Shown: one piece after another, positions 47,629 to 61,902 of the stretch
Layout: the number at the start of each line of letters is the position of its first letter
How positions within the stretch are numbered: position 1 is the first letter of the stretch
Assembly (NCBI GenBank): GCA_023079485.1
Contig: CM041084.1
Span: forward strand, 66,931,709 to 66,995,708
Length of the DNA stretch: 64,000 bases
Direction of reading: 5' to 3'
Source of the DNA: Archilochus colubris
Lineage: Eukaryota > Chordata > Aves > Apodiformes > Trochilidae
Made by a program: the position numbers and the translations under genes
The notes under the pieces: model-generated
Told to the model about the DNA's origin: nothing
Databases searched by the model: none
The model's input: only the letters and a program-made list of their open reading frames with translations

Positions 47629-50600
47629 CTTATAACAACCAGCAGGTCAGTTAGCTGGATTGTTATAACCATAGGAAGCTGAACCCTTCAGTTTTGCAAT
47701 TAAGTATGAATAGTTTGGTGCATATTAAGTTATTTTTTAAAATGTCTTATCCCAGGAACAGGTGTTCTTTTGTGCTGCCATAGAAGCAGTTCACATTGTA
47801 TTGATTCATTACATTTATATTAAAATGTTGGGATGCTTTTTCTGTTACCTGTAGGTGGTGAGTAGCATTTTCAGCTCTTTCTTTTTAAAAAAACCTCTTT
47901 TGAGGTTTTATTTTGGAGAGCCTTGATATCCAGTGTTCTCCAGGGAGGTATTAGAGGCTGGAGAAAATCATGAAGGAGGTTGTGCCAAAACATTAGAATG
48001 CACTTCTGCCACTTACAGAAATCTGCATCAAAGAGATAACAATTTGTGGACGTGGGATCTCTCATAGTAAAATGCTACAGAAAATCTCTTCTAGATAGTG
48101 GCTAAGATAAATTCTTGTCTACCTGTCGGGAAATGCTCTGTGAAGGCTGTCAGAATGTAAACACTGTAACTTTAAGAGATCAGTAAAGCATTAGTGAGGC
48201 TCCCACTGTAACTGTTTTGCCATGAAATGAATGACTGAAGTGTACTTTTTGTTTCAAAAATAACTGAGCTAGAACCTACTTGGCAGAGCTCTTTTATAAT
48301 ATCAAGTACTTTCTTTTTCTGAAGAGTTCATTTCAAGGTATCAAAGCACTTGAGATAGGTGTGTAATGTTGTTCCTGCTTCATAGATGCATATGCTAAAA
48401 TGAGAATGCTAAAACAAGGACCCTGGTTTGTAGTGCCTTAGTTTTGAGGTGCCCTGATTTGATGTGGGCAGAACTTGGCTCTCGCTGGTTCTATGAGCAT
48501 AAGTAAAAACAGGCAGTTCTTACTCAGATGATAGGCAAGTCATGTTAAAATAAATGTTTTCCAGGGTTTTTTTGGTTTATTTTTTTCCAAAACATGGTTC
48601 TGCTGACTGAACTGAGCCATAATAGATCTGGAATAGGTTTTAAAGTAAAATCTCTCCTGTTGGGGTCCTGTAGACACCCAGATTACCTTGCTGCCCTGAA
48701 AAAAGACTCTTGACAAGACAAACTCATTTGCTTCTCAGACATGGGTGTTGTTTTGTACCTTTAATGAAGTTTTCTTTTAGCCTAACGATTACCCCTCAGA
48801 ATCAAATAACTCTTTTGGCTGCCTTGGAAAGATGAGGAAGGGCAGGCAGGCTTGGTTCATCTCTGACTGGTATACCCACTTGCTCTTATTTGTAAAGGAG
48901 TATAGGGTTTAAGAACATTTTTAGTTCATTGGTTGCTAGTGAACATTTTGATCAGACATAAACAAATATATGTGCCTGTACATACTCAAGTATCTCTGAT
49001 AAGCCTGTGCATGAACAATAGGTAACTTTGATATACCAATTTTTACACTGGTAAAAGTGTTCTGATATATTCATTAAATAATCAGGACAATTGTAATCTA
49101 CTACACATTTTTCCCATTTTGCTGCTTTGTAGTTAGTAATGACAAAGCTATTTTTTAAGAATCTTTCTTAAGATTGAGATCAGTATCTTAAATATATTAT
49201 CATCAAATTCTTGTCAAATAAACAACATTAAATGCCTATCTTTCTACTACATACTTGTTATTTAAACTTATCTTTGTCACTGGGATGTACAAGAATAATG
49301 CAGAATGAGCTCAGTAATTCCTATACCTTCAGAGTTTTGCTTGTTTATTTGTTGTTTCAAATCACAGCTATTTTAGTGGTTTCTCTCACATGTGAAACCA
49401 CTCTGCTAAAGCTAAAGTAGTTCTAAATTGGATCGTATTTTATCGTTCCTAGTAAGAATTCAAGGAAAAATATATTTGAAAAGCAAGGAATATTAAAGAG
49501 AATCTGACACAATTTCCCAATTGTAACACTGCTAAACCAGTGAAACCTAGTTTTAAATATATCTTTAATGTCACACTTTTAAAAACTTTCCAAAGTATCA
49601 TCATGCTGTGTTCAGTTTTGGAAGTGTGTGTATTTCTTACATGTTTGTGGGAGCAACAGATAGTAACAATGGAGTTCTTAACAGAAAATAACCTGATAAA
49701 ACAAAATTAGTTTATCAAGATAATTTTTGAGTCATGAGTTCCTGTAAGACTTCTTGCTCCTTGGGTAATAAGGATTACTTTTTTCTGACTCATTACCCAC
49801 CTCCCCTTAGAGAAAAAAAAAAGTTTCTGGAAAAAACAGAACTACTGTTTGCAGAATTTCTATTACATCTCAGGGTCATCTCATTTTCAGCTGGAAAACG
49901 AGATGAATATTGGAAAGTACCAACACTATCTTAAAAGTAAGCTTTCCATCAGAACTATTAAAAACCTTAGCTTCTAAATTCATTGCTTGCTGTCAAATTT
50001 AATCATGCTCTGTTGAAAAAAATTAATCCTTGCTCCCTGTTTAATTGAAGATTTAAGTAATGAAGTCAACTGACATTATTAAGACTTCATATTTAAAACT
50101 AACCAAGCATAATATGAAGTGGTTTTATTTTTAAATGCAGAAGCACTGAAGCAAACATGAGCTCTAGTGTGTGTTTTTTCACAAAGTTTGGGGATTATTA
50201 AGATGTAGCACATCTTGGTATTGCTGACTTTTTCATAGTGTGTCAATAGAAATTAAATAATATCCCACATTGCTGACAATTTGTTGTTACTCTAAAATTA
50301 AATTTATATTCACTTTATATTCTAATTTATGGTTCAGTCATCAAAGTGACCATTGAAGTGTAAGGTTCATAAATAACTATGTGGATCAGCCTAGTGGGAA
50401 ATGTGAAATAGTGACAGATTACTGTCATTTTGTTCATGTCAATCACTGTACAATTTGCTTGAATGTTATAAAAGTAGCTTTATAAAGCTGAAAAGCATGG
50501 AGGAACATTAATCTCTGCCCTAGTCCTCCTCTGGTTGTTATTGGTTTCAATTTAAAACTCGTCTGGCTAAAGGAAGGAACTACTCTGATTCTTTTCTGAA

Positions 50601-51754
50601 CACTGTGGAGATTTTTTTTGTGTTTACTGTGTAAACAGCACAATTAGTGGTGTCTTCCCTTTAAAGAAGGGCTTTTTAAGAAATGCACTGTCACAAGTAA
50701 GTTTGAAATACAAATTTTTAAAAAATTCTGATGCTAAGTCTTGAAATCCTTTTCCTCAACTATGATATTATGACTTCATTTGCGAGTTTCCATCATTGGA
50801 ATATTTCAGTGTTAGGAGAATGACTGCTGAAATGTTACTGATGTTGCTGGGATTCAAGATTTAGAGAAGCCACTTTGAAGCTGGGATAATACTGTGTGTT
50901 TTAAATTATTCGCTAGTTTTCTTTGTGGCATGCTGTCAAGTTTTGAATTGAAGGCATAAAAGTGAAATTCAAAAGCTATATTAGGCCCATGTGCTCTAAT
51001 TAAATCCCTGTTTAAATTTATAGGGCATTTAGTTGCTATATATTCCTTCACAGTACTTTATTCTTAGTTTTAGCTTGCACCTGGAAATTACCAGTCATCA
51101 TCTTGTCCAGCTTGGAAGGATTATTTCTGTTTTCCTGGCACTTCTGAAGGCTTCAGTATCAAATATACTGCTTTTGACATCACACAAATGCAGCAGTCTT
51201 CAGTGAAATAGATTTGATATTTCACAGCCTTTGTTTGTCCTTTTGAATAATCCAGATTTGTTAGAATCATGGTTTTCACAAGCCTTTAGCAGGGAGACAG
51301 GAGTTGCACCATGCACAGTTAGAGGGGCAGGATGTGTGATTCTGCTTCCTCTGCAGCTGGCTGGTCATCATGCTTTCTACAGGAAGGGGCAGACAGTGAA
51401 GACTTTTAGTTTTCATAAATTTGAGTTTTTCTTCCTCCAGCTTGACCTCTCTCATGATTCCCTTCAGATGTGTAGAAGAATGAAGGAATGTGATTTTGAA
51501 CTATGAGAAGGGTGCCACTGATATGCTAAATATTGAGCACTTGTAGCATTGTTCATACTTACAGCTTGTTTCAAGTGCATTCTAATCCTTGCATTATTAG
51601 CTTGTTATAGTAACTTTAGCTCCATATCCTTTAATGAAGTACTTCATGCTGTGCCTTCATGATAGCCCGTGTCATCCTTTGTGTGAGACTGCACAAGTGT
51701 GCAAGTACACACAGCATGGGGAACAAACAGTAGGAGTTATTCATGTGCATGCCT

Positions 51755-54465
51755 GCAGGGTTACAATGTCACCAGCATCACTGAAACATGGTGAGATGAC
51801 TCCACTGAAGTGTGGGAATGGTTGGGTACAAGCTCTTTAGGAAGGACAGGCAGAGAAGAGGAATTATTTGTCAACCTCCAGCAGTGCCCAGCTGGAGTCT
51901 GTTGAGCTTCTTGTGGGGATGAAGACTGAGAGCTCATGGGTCAGGGTTAAAGGACTGATGTTGTCATAGTGAGGCTGCTACAGGCGAACCAAGGAAAACC
52001 AAGTGGAATGATGTCTTCTGTAGAGAGATTGGAGCAGCTTTGCATTCATAAGCACTGGTCACAGGAAATTTCAGCCACTCCAGTCTCTGTTGGAGGGAGA
52101 ACACAGCAATGAACCAGCAGTGCAGGAAGTTCCTGGGATGCATCAATGATAATTTCTTTCTCCAAGTGGTAGAGAACCCAGTGAGAAAAGATGCTATGCT
52201 GGGCCTTGTTCTCATTAATTAGGGTGGGCTGGTGACACTGAAGAGCAGCCTTGGCTGCAGCGTCCATGCAGTGATGTAACTTAGGCTCTTTAGGGGAACA
52301 AGGAGAATACAAAGGAAGTTCACTCCCCTGGACTTCAGGAGAGCAGACTTTGAGCTCCTCAGAGATCTGCTGGTGGGGTACCATGAGGTAAAGCTCTGGA
52401 GGGGAGAGGAGCCCAAGAGGGCTGGTCAGTATTCAGGAATCACCTCCTCGAAGCCCAGGAGCAGTGCATCGCAAGAAAGAGGAAAGCAGACATGAATAGC
52501 AGGAGGCCTGCATGGATGAGCAAATAGCTTCTGGACACACTTGGATGTAAAAACAAAGTCTACAGAAGGTGGGAGCAAGGAAAGGCAACCTGTGAGGAGT
52601 ACAAATAAGTTGTCCTAACAGCCAGGGATCAGGTGAGGAAAGCTGGAGCCCAGATAGAATTAAATCTAGACAGGACATCAAGGGTAGCAAGAAAAGCTTC
52701 TGTAGGTATTCAGTGATAAAAGGAAGACTAGAGTCAATGTAAGCCATCTCCAGAAGGAAACAGGAGAGATAGTCATGCAGCCTGTTGAGAAGCCTGAGGT
52801 ACTCAATGACTTCTGTTACCTCAGTCTTCATCTTCAGAGGCTCTGACCACACCACCCAAGTCACAGAAGGCAAGGGTAGGGACTGTGAGAAGGAAGATCA
52901 GCCCACTGTAGTGGAAGAGCAAGTTCAAGACCATCTAAAGAACCTGAAACTGTGCAAGAACATGGGACCTAACGAGATCTATCCTTGGCTCCTGAGGGAG
53001 CTGGCAGATGAAGTTGCAATTCACTGTGCATCATATTTGAAAAGTCAGGGTAATCTGGTAAAGTTCCCACTGACTGGAAATAGGGAAAAAGAGCCCCCGT
53101 TTTTAAAAAGGGAAAAGAAGAAGACCCAGGGAACTGCAGGGCAGTCAGTCTCTTCTCTGTGCCCAGCAAGATCATGAAGCAGATCCTCCTGAAGGTTCTG
53201 CTAAGGCACATAGAAAATGAGGAGATGGTTGGTGGCAATCAGCATAGCTCCACCAAAGACAAATAGTGCCTGACAAATCTGGTCACCTTTTATGATTGGG
53301 TCCCAGCGTCAGTGGACTAGGGGAGAGCAGCTGACATCATCTGCCTGGACTTGTGCAAAGTGTTTGACTCTGTCGTGCTTGACATTCTGCTAACTGAACT
53401 GGAACAATATCAATTTGATGGATGGACCACTTGGTGGGTAAGAAATTGCCTGGATGGTCGCACTAAAAAAGTTGTGGTCAAATGGATGTCCAAATGGAGA
53501 CCACTGATGAGCGGTATTTCTTAAGGTTTGGTACTGGGGCTTGTACTGTTTAATATGTTTGTTGATTGCGTGGACAGTGTAATTCAGTGCGCCCTCAGCA
53601 AGTTCTCTGATGGCAGCAAGCTGTGTGGTCCAATCAACACACTGGAAGGAAGAGATGCCATCCAGAGGGACCTTGCCAGGCTTGAGTGGTGGGCCCATGC
53701 CAACCTCATGAACTTCAGCAAGGCCAAGTGCAAGGTCCTGCACCTGGGTCAGGGCAATAGCAAGTACAAATAGAGGGTGGGTGGGCAACTGATTGATAGC
53801 AGCCCTGAGGAGAAGGATGTGGGATGGTGGTTGGTGAGGAGCTCAACACAAGCTGAAAATGCAGCCCAAAAAGCCAACTTTATCCTGAGCTGCATCAAAA
53901 CAACAGTGGCCAGCAGGTCAAGAGAAGTGATTCTTTCGCTCTGCTGCACTCTCTTGAGACCTCACCTGGAGAACTGTGTCCAGCTCTGAAGCCCCTAACT
54001 CAGGAACGACGTGGAGCTGTTGGAGCAAGTCCAGAGGAGGGCCACAAAGAAGCTCAGATGGCTGGAGAACCTCTCCTGTGAAGACAGGCTGAGAGAATTG
54101 TTATGTTCAGCCTGGAGAAGAAAAGGCTCCATGGAGACCTTATAGCAGCTTTCCAGCACTCGAAGGGTCCTGCAGGAAAGCTGTGGAGGAACTTTTTAGC
54201 ACTTTTTGTCCTGTAGTGATAGGACAAAAGGTAATGGCTTTAAACTGGAACAGGGTTGACTTAGGTTAGACATTAGGAATAAACTCTTTTGTGTGAGGGT
54301 GGTGAAACACTGGAGAAGTTGTGCAGAGTTGTGGATGTCCCCTCCCTGCAAGTGTTCAAGGCCAGATTAGACAGGACTGTGAGCAATCTGGTCTGGTGTC
54401 CCTGCCCATGCAGGAAGGATTGATGGTCTTTAAGGTCATTTACAACACAAATCACTTTATGATTT
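51755..54465 (+). mobile_element. Nearly full-length CR1 ORF2 remnant (endonuclease to 3' end)
   Basis: An endonuclease motif is readable near 51764-51790 (VTSITETW). The linker and RT start appear at 52900-52990 (VQDHLKNLKLCKNMGPNEI), then QSVSSLCP near 53145, DLCKVFDSV near 53350, FVDCVDS and SKFSDGSKL near 53560-53630 (the catalytic FADD is degraded to FSDG), then EGRDAIQRDLARLEWWA near 53650 and KAKCKVLHLGQGN near 53720. The 3' part continues to about 54465 with the LTLGQ/LEQVQ-type end. Stops and frameshifts are many. At 2.7 kb it is the longest CR1 here, and LYRM4 intron 2 carries it in sense orientation. Confidence 0.9.
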
Positions 54466-55189
54466 TGGTCTTATATTCTTGGTTTTCTTCTTTACACTTG
54501 CCATTTCTAGTAAAAATCATTAGTATGGCACTGTTTTGGAAACTGTGTAAAATAAGAACAGTTGAACAGTTCTTCTGGATTATTTTTTTTAAGCAAGCCA
54601 TGTTGCCAGTGCAGTTCTGTAGCCAATACTGAGCCTTCTTGGGTCTTTAATTAGCAATATTCATCTTAGGAGTATCATGGAGCCAAATAACTGTTGAATG
54701 GAAGTGGAAATTATTCTGAAGAACTGTGCTAATACAGCACTTGTTATCAACTGATCATAATATAGCCACAGCAAAGGGAAGCATATTTCTGTTAATCCAA
54801 ACAGTGTAAATATTAAAGCATGTTTAATAACTGTTAGCAAAACAAACAATTTCAGTTGTAGTTACTGAAAAAAAAAAACCACAGAAGGTAAGGGACCTTA
54901 TCTTACTGCACCTGCTTTGGATGTTATTGCTTGGCCTTTGTGGCTTTATCAGCAAATACTGCCATTGTTTTCCACAGTTCAGTTCTAGTAATCCTGTGAT
55001 TGATCTGCAGCAATAGCAGGTAAATAGTAAATGACATGTTGTGTGTATTTCTGGATTGAAAGCTTATTGTTGTGCATTCAGGGAACTGGTACCAGTTTAC
55101 ACAGTTGTGACATTAGAATAGACTGTCTCAAGGAAATTCTCAGCCTTCAAAAAATGTTCTGTGTATCTGAAGATACCTATGTTTATACT
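54466..55189. other. Non-coding spacer between two CR1 copies
   Basis: AT-rich single-copy-looking sequence with no recognised gene. Confidence 0.5.
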
Positions 55190-55808
55190 GCAAAGCCAAT
55201 GGCATCCTGGCCTGTATCAGGAATAGTGTGGCCAGCAGGGCCGGGGAGGTGTCCTTACCCCTGTACTCAGCACTGCTGGGGCTGCACCTTGAGTGCTGTG
55301 TTCACTTTTGTTTCCCTCACTACAGAAAGGACATTGAGCTACTAGAGATGTCCAAAGAAGGACAACGAAGCTGATGAAGGGTTTGGAGCACAAGTCTTGC
55401 AAGGAGCAGCTGAGGGAGCTGGGGTTATGTAGTCTAGAAAAGAGGAGGCTGAGGGGAGACCTTAGCACTCTCTACAGATACCTGAAAGGAGGTTGTAAAG
55501 AGGTGGGGATCGGTCGTTTCAGTGAAGTTACATGTGATAGGACAAGAGGTAATTGGCTCAAGTTGCACCAGGGGAAGCTTAGACTGGATATAAGGAGATA
55601 ATATTTCTTCACTGAAGGGGTTATCAGACATTGCAATAGGCTGCCCAGGGCAGTGGTGGAGTCACCATCCCTGGAGGTATTTAAGAGTTGTATACACATA
55701 GTGATTGGGGTTATATCTTAGTTAAGGTTTTGTAAGTGTTAGGTTATGGTTGGACTTGATGATCTTGGAGATCTTGGCCAGCCCAGGTGATTCTGTGGTT
55801 CTGTGAAA
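55190..55808 (+). mobile_element. CR1 3' fragment (ORF2 C-terminus and 3' UTR)
   Basis: It starts within [19 protein letters not shown] sequence and carries [20 protein letters not shown] and [16 protein letters not shown] in the frame 55374-55601, then GGGCTGCCC-type and GGACTTGATGATCTTGGAGA sequence to a 3' end near GTGATTCTGTGGTTCTGTGA. It overlaps the 3' region of the copy at 51755-54465, so it is a separate insertion from a different subfamily. Confidence 0.9.
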
Positions 55809-56448
55809 GCACTGTAGGATGGATGCCTTAGTAGGAGAAGGTTCATTATGATAATTCTTATTGGTAATTTTAGTCTACAAGTAATTTTTTTCTAAATTCT
55901 ATGAATATGTAGGAAAGTTGCAAAATACTGTATATTTGATTATGATATCAGCAATTTTGAAGCCAAAAGGGAAGAATAGATGGAAAAACTCTTTAGGCCC
56001 TTCAAGAACAAGGTGCAGCACCCACACACTGTTCAGGAATGTATGTGGTATTGGCAAGTCATGTTTTCCTCCTGACAATCAGTTATGTTGGAGCTCTAAT
56101 ATGGTTTCTCCTTACCAAGTTTGTCACTGCAAGCAAGTTGTAAAATCACAGGTTAATTTACTGCTTTTCTCAAGAAGCTCCCTGAATTTTTTTATTATTT
56201 TTTTAGAATTTTCAGAATTTTCAGCTTCAAAGTGGCAAGTACCTCTTTTTCTACAAAAATTTATAGACCTACAGCTCACGTGCAAGAGGAGCGTCCTTGG
56301 AAGTTTTCTGCTTTTCTTTTTCCTTTTTTTTAATTTTTTTTATTTTATTTATTTATTACAGCTGCACCTACATGTTCCAACCAGGATATAGCCAACATTA
56401 TGCACAGAGAGCACTATTCCTACCTTTCAAGCCATTTAGTTTGTTAAA

Positions 56449-56468
56449 GCAGGAAGGAAGGAAGGAAG
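56449..56468. repeat. (AGGA)n short repeat
   Basis: AGGAAGGAAGGAAGGAAG read directly. A T-rich tract lies just upstream, at about 56315-56360. Confidence 0.85.
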
Positions 56469-58377
56469 AAGGAAACGGTTTTCAAATACCTCATTCACAG
56501 AAGTGCAGGAGGTGGATGGCATGATCAGATAGCTGAAAAAGATCCTATTAAAAAAGCTTTAACAAGTCACTGCACAATATCAGTTTTTGAAGGTAATAAA
56601 GAATCTATACACTTCTAAATACTTGCAGTAGCACATAGAATTTAGCAAATGGTTGCCATAAGCCTTCTGCACTTATCTTGCTCTTGGACTGTTGCAGTAC
56701 TGGTAGTCAGTTTGTAATTGCTTTAGCAGATCATGAGTTCTCACTTGGTTGATTCCCTATATAAATTTACTAAAACTGTGCTGGAAGCTTGAGGCAAAGC
56801 CAAACACTGAATTTAAACATTTGTTATGTTCAAGTTGTATTTACTTTTGGTGTGATTTGAAAATATAACTGGAAATATACATTTGTATATTTCTTCTCAT
56901 GTAATAGTAACCTACAAGGAAGAATGCAATTAAGAAGGAAACAGAAATCTTTAAAGTAGCTGAAGTTTCAGTGTCCTTTACTTGCAGAGGTGCAAATGGG
57001 GGGAAGTGTATATGTCTTTTAGTGAATAAAAGAAAGCCTGAAAGCAAAATTGAACTGAGGCATTCAATTCAGAACTATACTAATTTTGTATTCCAGTAAA
57101 GGCATTTTACGTCCATTAAATATCCATAAGGGCTGGGGTGAGTAGTGGGGAAAGGGAGGGAGAATGAAGCAAAAAAAATGCAGTAGAGGTGACTTTGAGG
57201 AAGGTTTGGTAAATTTAAACAGAAACCCAAGTGAATCAGAACTTTGCCATTTGCATAACGTGTTAGCAGTGAGGTCCCCTTCAGCCAGCGTTTTCAAATA
57301 GCTTTTTCATCTTTGCATGTGGAATAGCTTTGGAGATACGCAGTATTGTAGCAGATATCAGTATCCCAGAACTGTCATAGTAACTTAATTTCCAGTATTT
57401 GTATGCTCAGGAACTATGACAGACATCTTACCTGTTTTCAGGTAGCATTGCTCTCCAGGTTACACCTGTTTGAGTCTCCAGAGCAGTGTTATTCCTCAGG
57501 CTTTCATTTAACTCTCCTGATGGAGATGAAGAATTGTATTTTTACAAGTGGTTGGGTGTTTTCTATGCTGCGGACTAAATTACAAGTGGCAGGTTCAGCC
57601 TGCTGCAATATTAAATATCAGATTAGACTCTGCATTATAAGTAATCTTTAGGCTACAAGCAAAGGCAGTTCAGAGGTAAAATGAGACTTTGTCTTCTGGT
57701 CTGGAGGCCTTAATGTAAAATGCAGCATTTGATGTATGCAGTAACCTTCCCTTAAAAAAAAAAAAAAAGATAAAGGCTGTTGAGTGTTGGCAGGTGCTTT
57801 TAAAATACTTTAATTATCTCTCATAAAGAGATGAAATTATTTTTTTTACATTTATTTAGTGGCTTGTCCAGGAGATTGGGGCCTTGCCATAAATAATAAG
57901 TAGTTACATAATGCATTCAGAGCTCTGAGCATCTGATGTTATGCACAGCGGAGAACTGTCTGAAGGACAGGAGAAGGACTTTTTAGTGAGCAGTTTGGCT
58001 TCGCAGTACGTCGTATCTGATCAAGTAGATGCTTGGTATAAACTTCCACATACAAAAATGTTTCACCAGCCTGGCTGGTCAGTAGCTTCTTGAAACAGCA
58101 GTACTAATGGAATCAGTATGGGCTAAAGAAAGTTTCAGAAGCAAGGAAAGGCCACATTTGCAGGAGATGTGTTGGTTTACCCCTTGTCCTTTCATGCTTT
58201 CTGCTTCTCCATGTTTGGTGTCTCAAGGGCTTATGCTCAGTCTGTAGACAAATGCAGATCATAGGAGTATCTGTTCCAACAAAACTTCAAGACACCTCAT
58301 CCAGATTAGGCGAGTAACAGCAAACACATGCGTATCCTAGTATAAATATAAAATACTGCCAAGAGGGGGAAGATAAA

Positions 58378-58535
58378 AATCATAGCATTACAGAATGGTT
58401 TAGGTTGGAAGGGGCCTTAAAAATCATCTAGTTCCAACCTTCCAGCCCCCCTGCAATGGGCAGGGACACCTCCCACTAGACCAGGTGGCTCAAAGCCCAT
58501 CCAACTTGGCCTTGAACACTTCCAGGGATAAATGC
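58378..58535 (-). mobile_element. CR1 3' fragment (minus strand)
   Basis: On +: CAGAATGGTTTAGGTTGGAA, GGGGCCTTAAAAATCATCTA, GGGCAGGGACACCTCCCACT and CCATCCAACTTGGCCTTGAA. This is the reverse complement of the same CR1 subfamily end seen at 26037-26170. Confidence 0.9.
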
Positions 58536-61500
58536 TGGTAGTTTTGATTGCAGCTCAAATGACTTCTGCCATGTTTTTCACTGAGACCTTGAGTTGATGC
58601 TTTTCCATTCTGTTTTGTAGTGGTGCTACTTGAAGGGAGGGTTTGTAGTTTGAGCTTCTAGCAAGAAAGATAATGACTTTGAGGAACTTTGTCTTTTTTG
58701 TTGTGTGGTATCTGTGTGTCTGTGAACACTGGTGAAGGATGTCTTTTTTTTTTTACTTACTGAATAGGAGAAGGAGAAGCATGGCAGTTCAATGTGTTAC
58801 TTATGAAACATATAACAATGTAAAAGACTTTCCAATGTATTTGTGACTTGCATTCATGCAAGAACATAGATCTCTCCTGTCTGCTCCTTTTCAGTGGTGT
58901 TTCCATGGGGTAAACCAGTTTTAAGCCCAGCTAGACTCAGGGGTAATGAAAGGGATTGCTGTTCTGGACTTTTGAAAAATAATGAGAGGCACAACAGTGC
59001 TGTTATAACAACAGTGATCTCTGTTTTGATCTCCCAGAGTTTGCTGAATGCTTTTTAATCTGTTGTTGTTTTATTCACTTTCCTTGTTGAGAAAACTCTC
59101 CTCCCTGTCCTCCCTGGTTTTCAGTTTGCTGACTGAAAGGAGGCAGCATGAGGGTCAGTGGCACCGCAGCTGAGCAGGCACACTGCCCTCCAGGAGGAGC
59201 TTTGACACTTTGCATCAGATCCTCAGAACTGTGTTCTGCTGCCTTGAACTGCAGTAATTCAGAATGATGATGTTGGTGTTGGTACCCTCACTGTCTGACA
59301 GGTCACCTAGTCCTGTACCTGAGGTACAGTGCTTTTTTAAATAACCTCTCCTCCCATGCTCAGTGAGACTCAGCATATTATAGTTACAGTTTTTCCCTTA
59401 ACAGCTAAAGAAGGGAAGAGGGCTCCTCCTTAAGCTACTTGTTTTCTTTTCTGGCCTTTCAGATGGCCATGCTTCTCGATTCAGCACACACAAAATACAA
59501 TAGGTAAAACCTTCCCCTGGTACTAAATCAGATGCCTTTTTTGTTTCTCCCACAGATAGTTTGTCAGGACTACAGAATTTATTCTCATCTTCATTTTCAG
59601 CATAATGCCAGTCTGCAAAGATCTCTGTTGTCCTCTTTTCTCCAAGAATCTGGCTTCACAAGCCAGATGGCTTTCCCCATTTTATTTTTGTGGTTCTTCT
59701 GTGGTTCAGTCACTAAAATTCTTCCATAGTACCAGTTGTTTTCTTATTTTAAAATTGCTTGTCAAAAATGAAACTTATTTATAAAACCCACCAACTTTAA
59801 CTGTCATTTAATAAAAACTTGGGAAAAAAGTTTACTTGTTTTTAATCAGCCTTCTTCACAGTCCTGTCTGGTGTGTCTGTATGTATTGTAGTGTTCTGGG
59901 GGTCCACTGTGGGTGTCCATTGAATATCAAATGTGGTCTCTCTAAGTCATATCATTTGACTGAATTTTGCAGCCAGGTAAATTAACAGTGATCAAGTTTT
60001 ATCTTTACAATAACCATAAACACATATGTGGCTTTCACACAAAGCTCTTGGAAACAAAGAATGTTTATCATTGATGTGTTAGATTTCAATTTTATCTTCT
60101 TTGCAGTCATTTCAATTCTGTCTAGTGTCTCAGAATTAAGTTGCTTTTATTTGAGGGAAATGTGTTTGATCCATGAAGTTATGATGAAGGCCAAGCTTTA
60201 GGGAAGAATGTTGTTAGACTCCAGTATCAGCATGTCTGATCCTTGGAAGTTTAAGCAGGGAGAACTGTTTTCTAGACAAGAGTATACAGAGAGTTTTAGT
60301 GTTTACGCAGTCTCCTTGGTACTGGTGCAATGCTGCTGACTTTAGCTCTGTGCTTTCTGAGCTGAGCCTGGGATTTTTTTGGTCATTAAAAGCTATAGCT
60401 GCAGTGCCCTTCATCTTGGTGACAGGCATTATGCCAGTACATTAATTCTGAAAACAGGTAAAAAGAAAATGAAAGAAGGAGCCCAAACTCTCTCAGTCAC
60501 ATTTAAAACACAAATTGACTTAATCCTGTTGTTCTCTCTGGGGTATGTCCCATACATGCTTCCTCCCTCCAAGGTATGGACTGCTTGAATGCCCTTAGAC
60601 TGTTGGCTTTGCAGGAACTAAACCACTTCTAAGTGGAGTTTAAAGTTCACCTTTATAATTCAGTCACCTGTAGAATGTACATAAAAATGTACTTTGAAAC
60701 AAAAGTCTGACGTTTATCCTCTAACCAATCTTATCCTTCTCTAGGGCAGTTACGAATATTACAATGTAGAGGCCAGAAAATACTTTCATAGTCCTTCTCC
60801 TAGGGCCATAAATTTACTTGCTAAGCAGTTGCTTTGATAATTTTTAAGCATATTTTCATCCAACTGTATGGTTGATGAGAGCATTATGTGACCTCAGCCT
60901 TTCACATTAATGCAGATTATGTTTGTAATTCTGTTGATTTTTCTGTTGACCCAGTGCTTTGGTTGTGTGTTCAAATTATCTTAATTTTAATTGAAAGTAC
61001 TTTTTGTTTCACAGCAGTCTAATTTCTATGCACTTTTGTCTGTAGTGAAAACTTATTGGGGGTGATTACTCTCTAACTGCTTGTACCAGTATACCTCTGG
61101 GAGGTTAATCAATCTTGTACATTTTAATTGACATCAATAATGTGTTTACATTTATCAATATTTCTTAATTGTCAAGTTATAACAGTGGAACTTAAATAAT
61201 AAATCATGCCAATGGTTAACTCCATACATTATATTTTTAAGGGTCTCCTTAAGCAGTCTGATGTAAATTGCTTTTAAATGATTTCTATGTATGCTCATGA
61301 GGGAGGAGGAAGAAAAATCGGTATCTAAAGTTGTGCTGTAGAATAGTATTGAATAACTAGCACACTGACAGTAAAATATCTTTACTATATGTACTCTATG
61401 GGTAAAAAAAAGAAAGTCTTTTCAAAGTGCTAGTTTTATTGCTACTAATTCTGTGGGTGTATCAGTACACATGCATTTGTTATGCTGTCCCAAGGGGCTT

Positions 61501-61875
61501 GTGAGCACTGAGAGTGCTTCCCTTCTCCAGCTGTCCAAGGAAGTCAGAGGGCAGAGAGAATTCCTCCTCCTACTGCTCCTTTACAGAAGTAGCAGTGAAG
61601 TATGGGAGATCAAGGCACTCTGATTTTAACTGTGTATTTCAACACGTGCCTGTCCATAAGATATTGAGGAGGAAATTAAGGAGGCTGCTTCTAAATGTTT
61701 ACATTTAGGCTTATGTTTAAAGACTTCAGTGCGTAGGGAACTAAACCGTTTGCCCAGGTTCCCAAAGTATGCTTACTGCAGGAATTAAACCATGATACTG
61801 TAAGTCTTACAATACTGTCTATCTCAGTGGGTGTGCCTTTATCTTCTGTCTTAATGTTTTCTCTTTTGTCCCTAG

Positions 61876-61902
61876 GTCCAAGTAGCTGAAGACTATAGAT
61901 AA
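61876..61902 (+). other. Speculative alternative LYRM4 terminal exon
   Basis: A long pyrimidine tract ending in CCCTAG (61850-61875) makes a strong acceptor. In the phase left by LYRM4 exon 2 the following codons read VQVAEDYR then a stop. It does not resemble the usual LYRM4 C-terminus beyond the first residue, and no polyadenylation signal was seen nearby. It is probably chance. Confidence 0.12.

Noticed and set aside
52433..52873. 146-codon minus-strand frame
   Set aside because: Antisense to the CR1 at 51755-54465.
55918..56391. 157-codon + open frame
   Set aside because: It ends in a Phe/Leu-rich stretch encoded by T-rich simple sequence, and no family is recognised.
57754..57768. A15 run as a retrocopy tail
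   Set aside because: No gene-like sequence lies upstream and no target-site duplication was seen.
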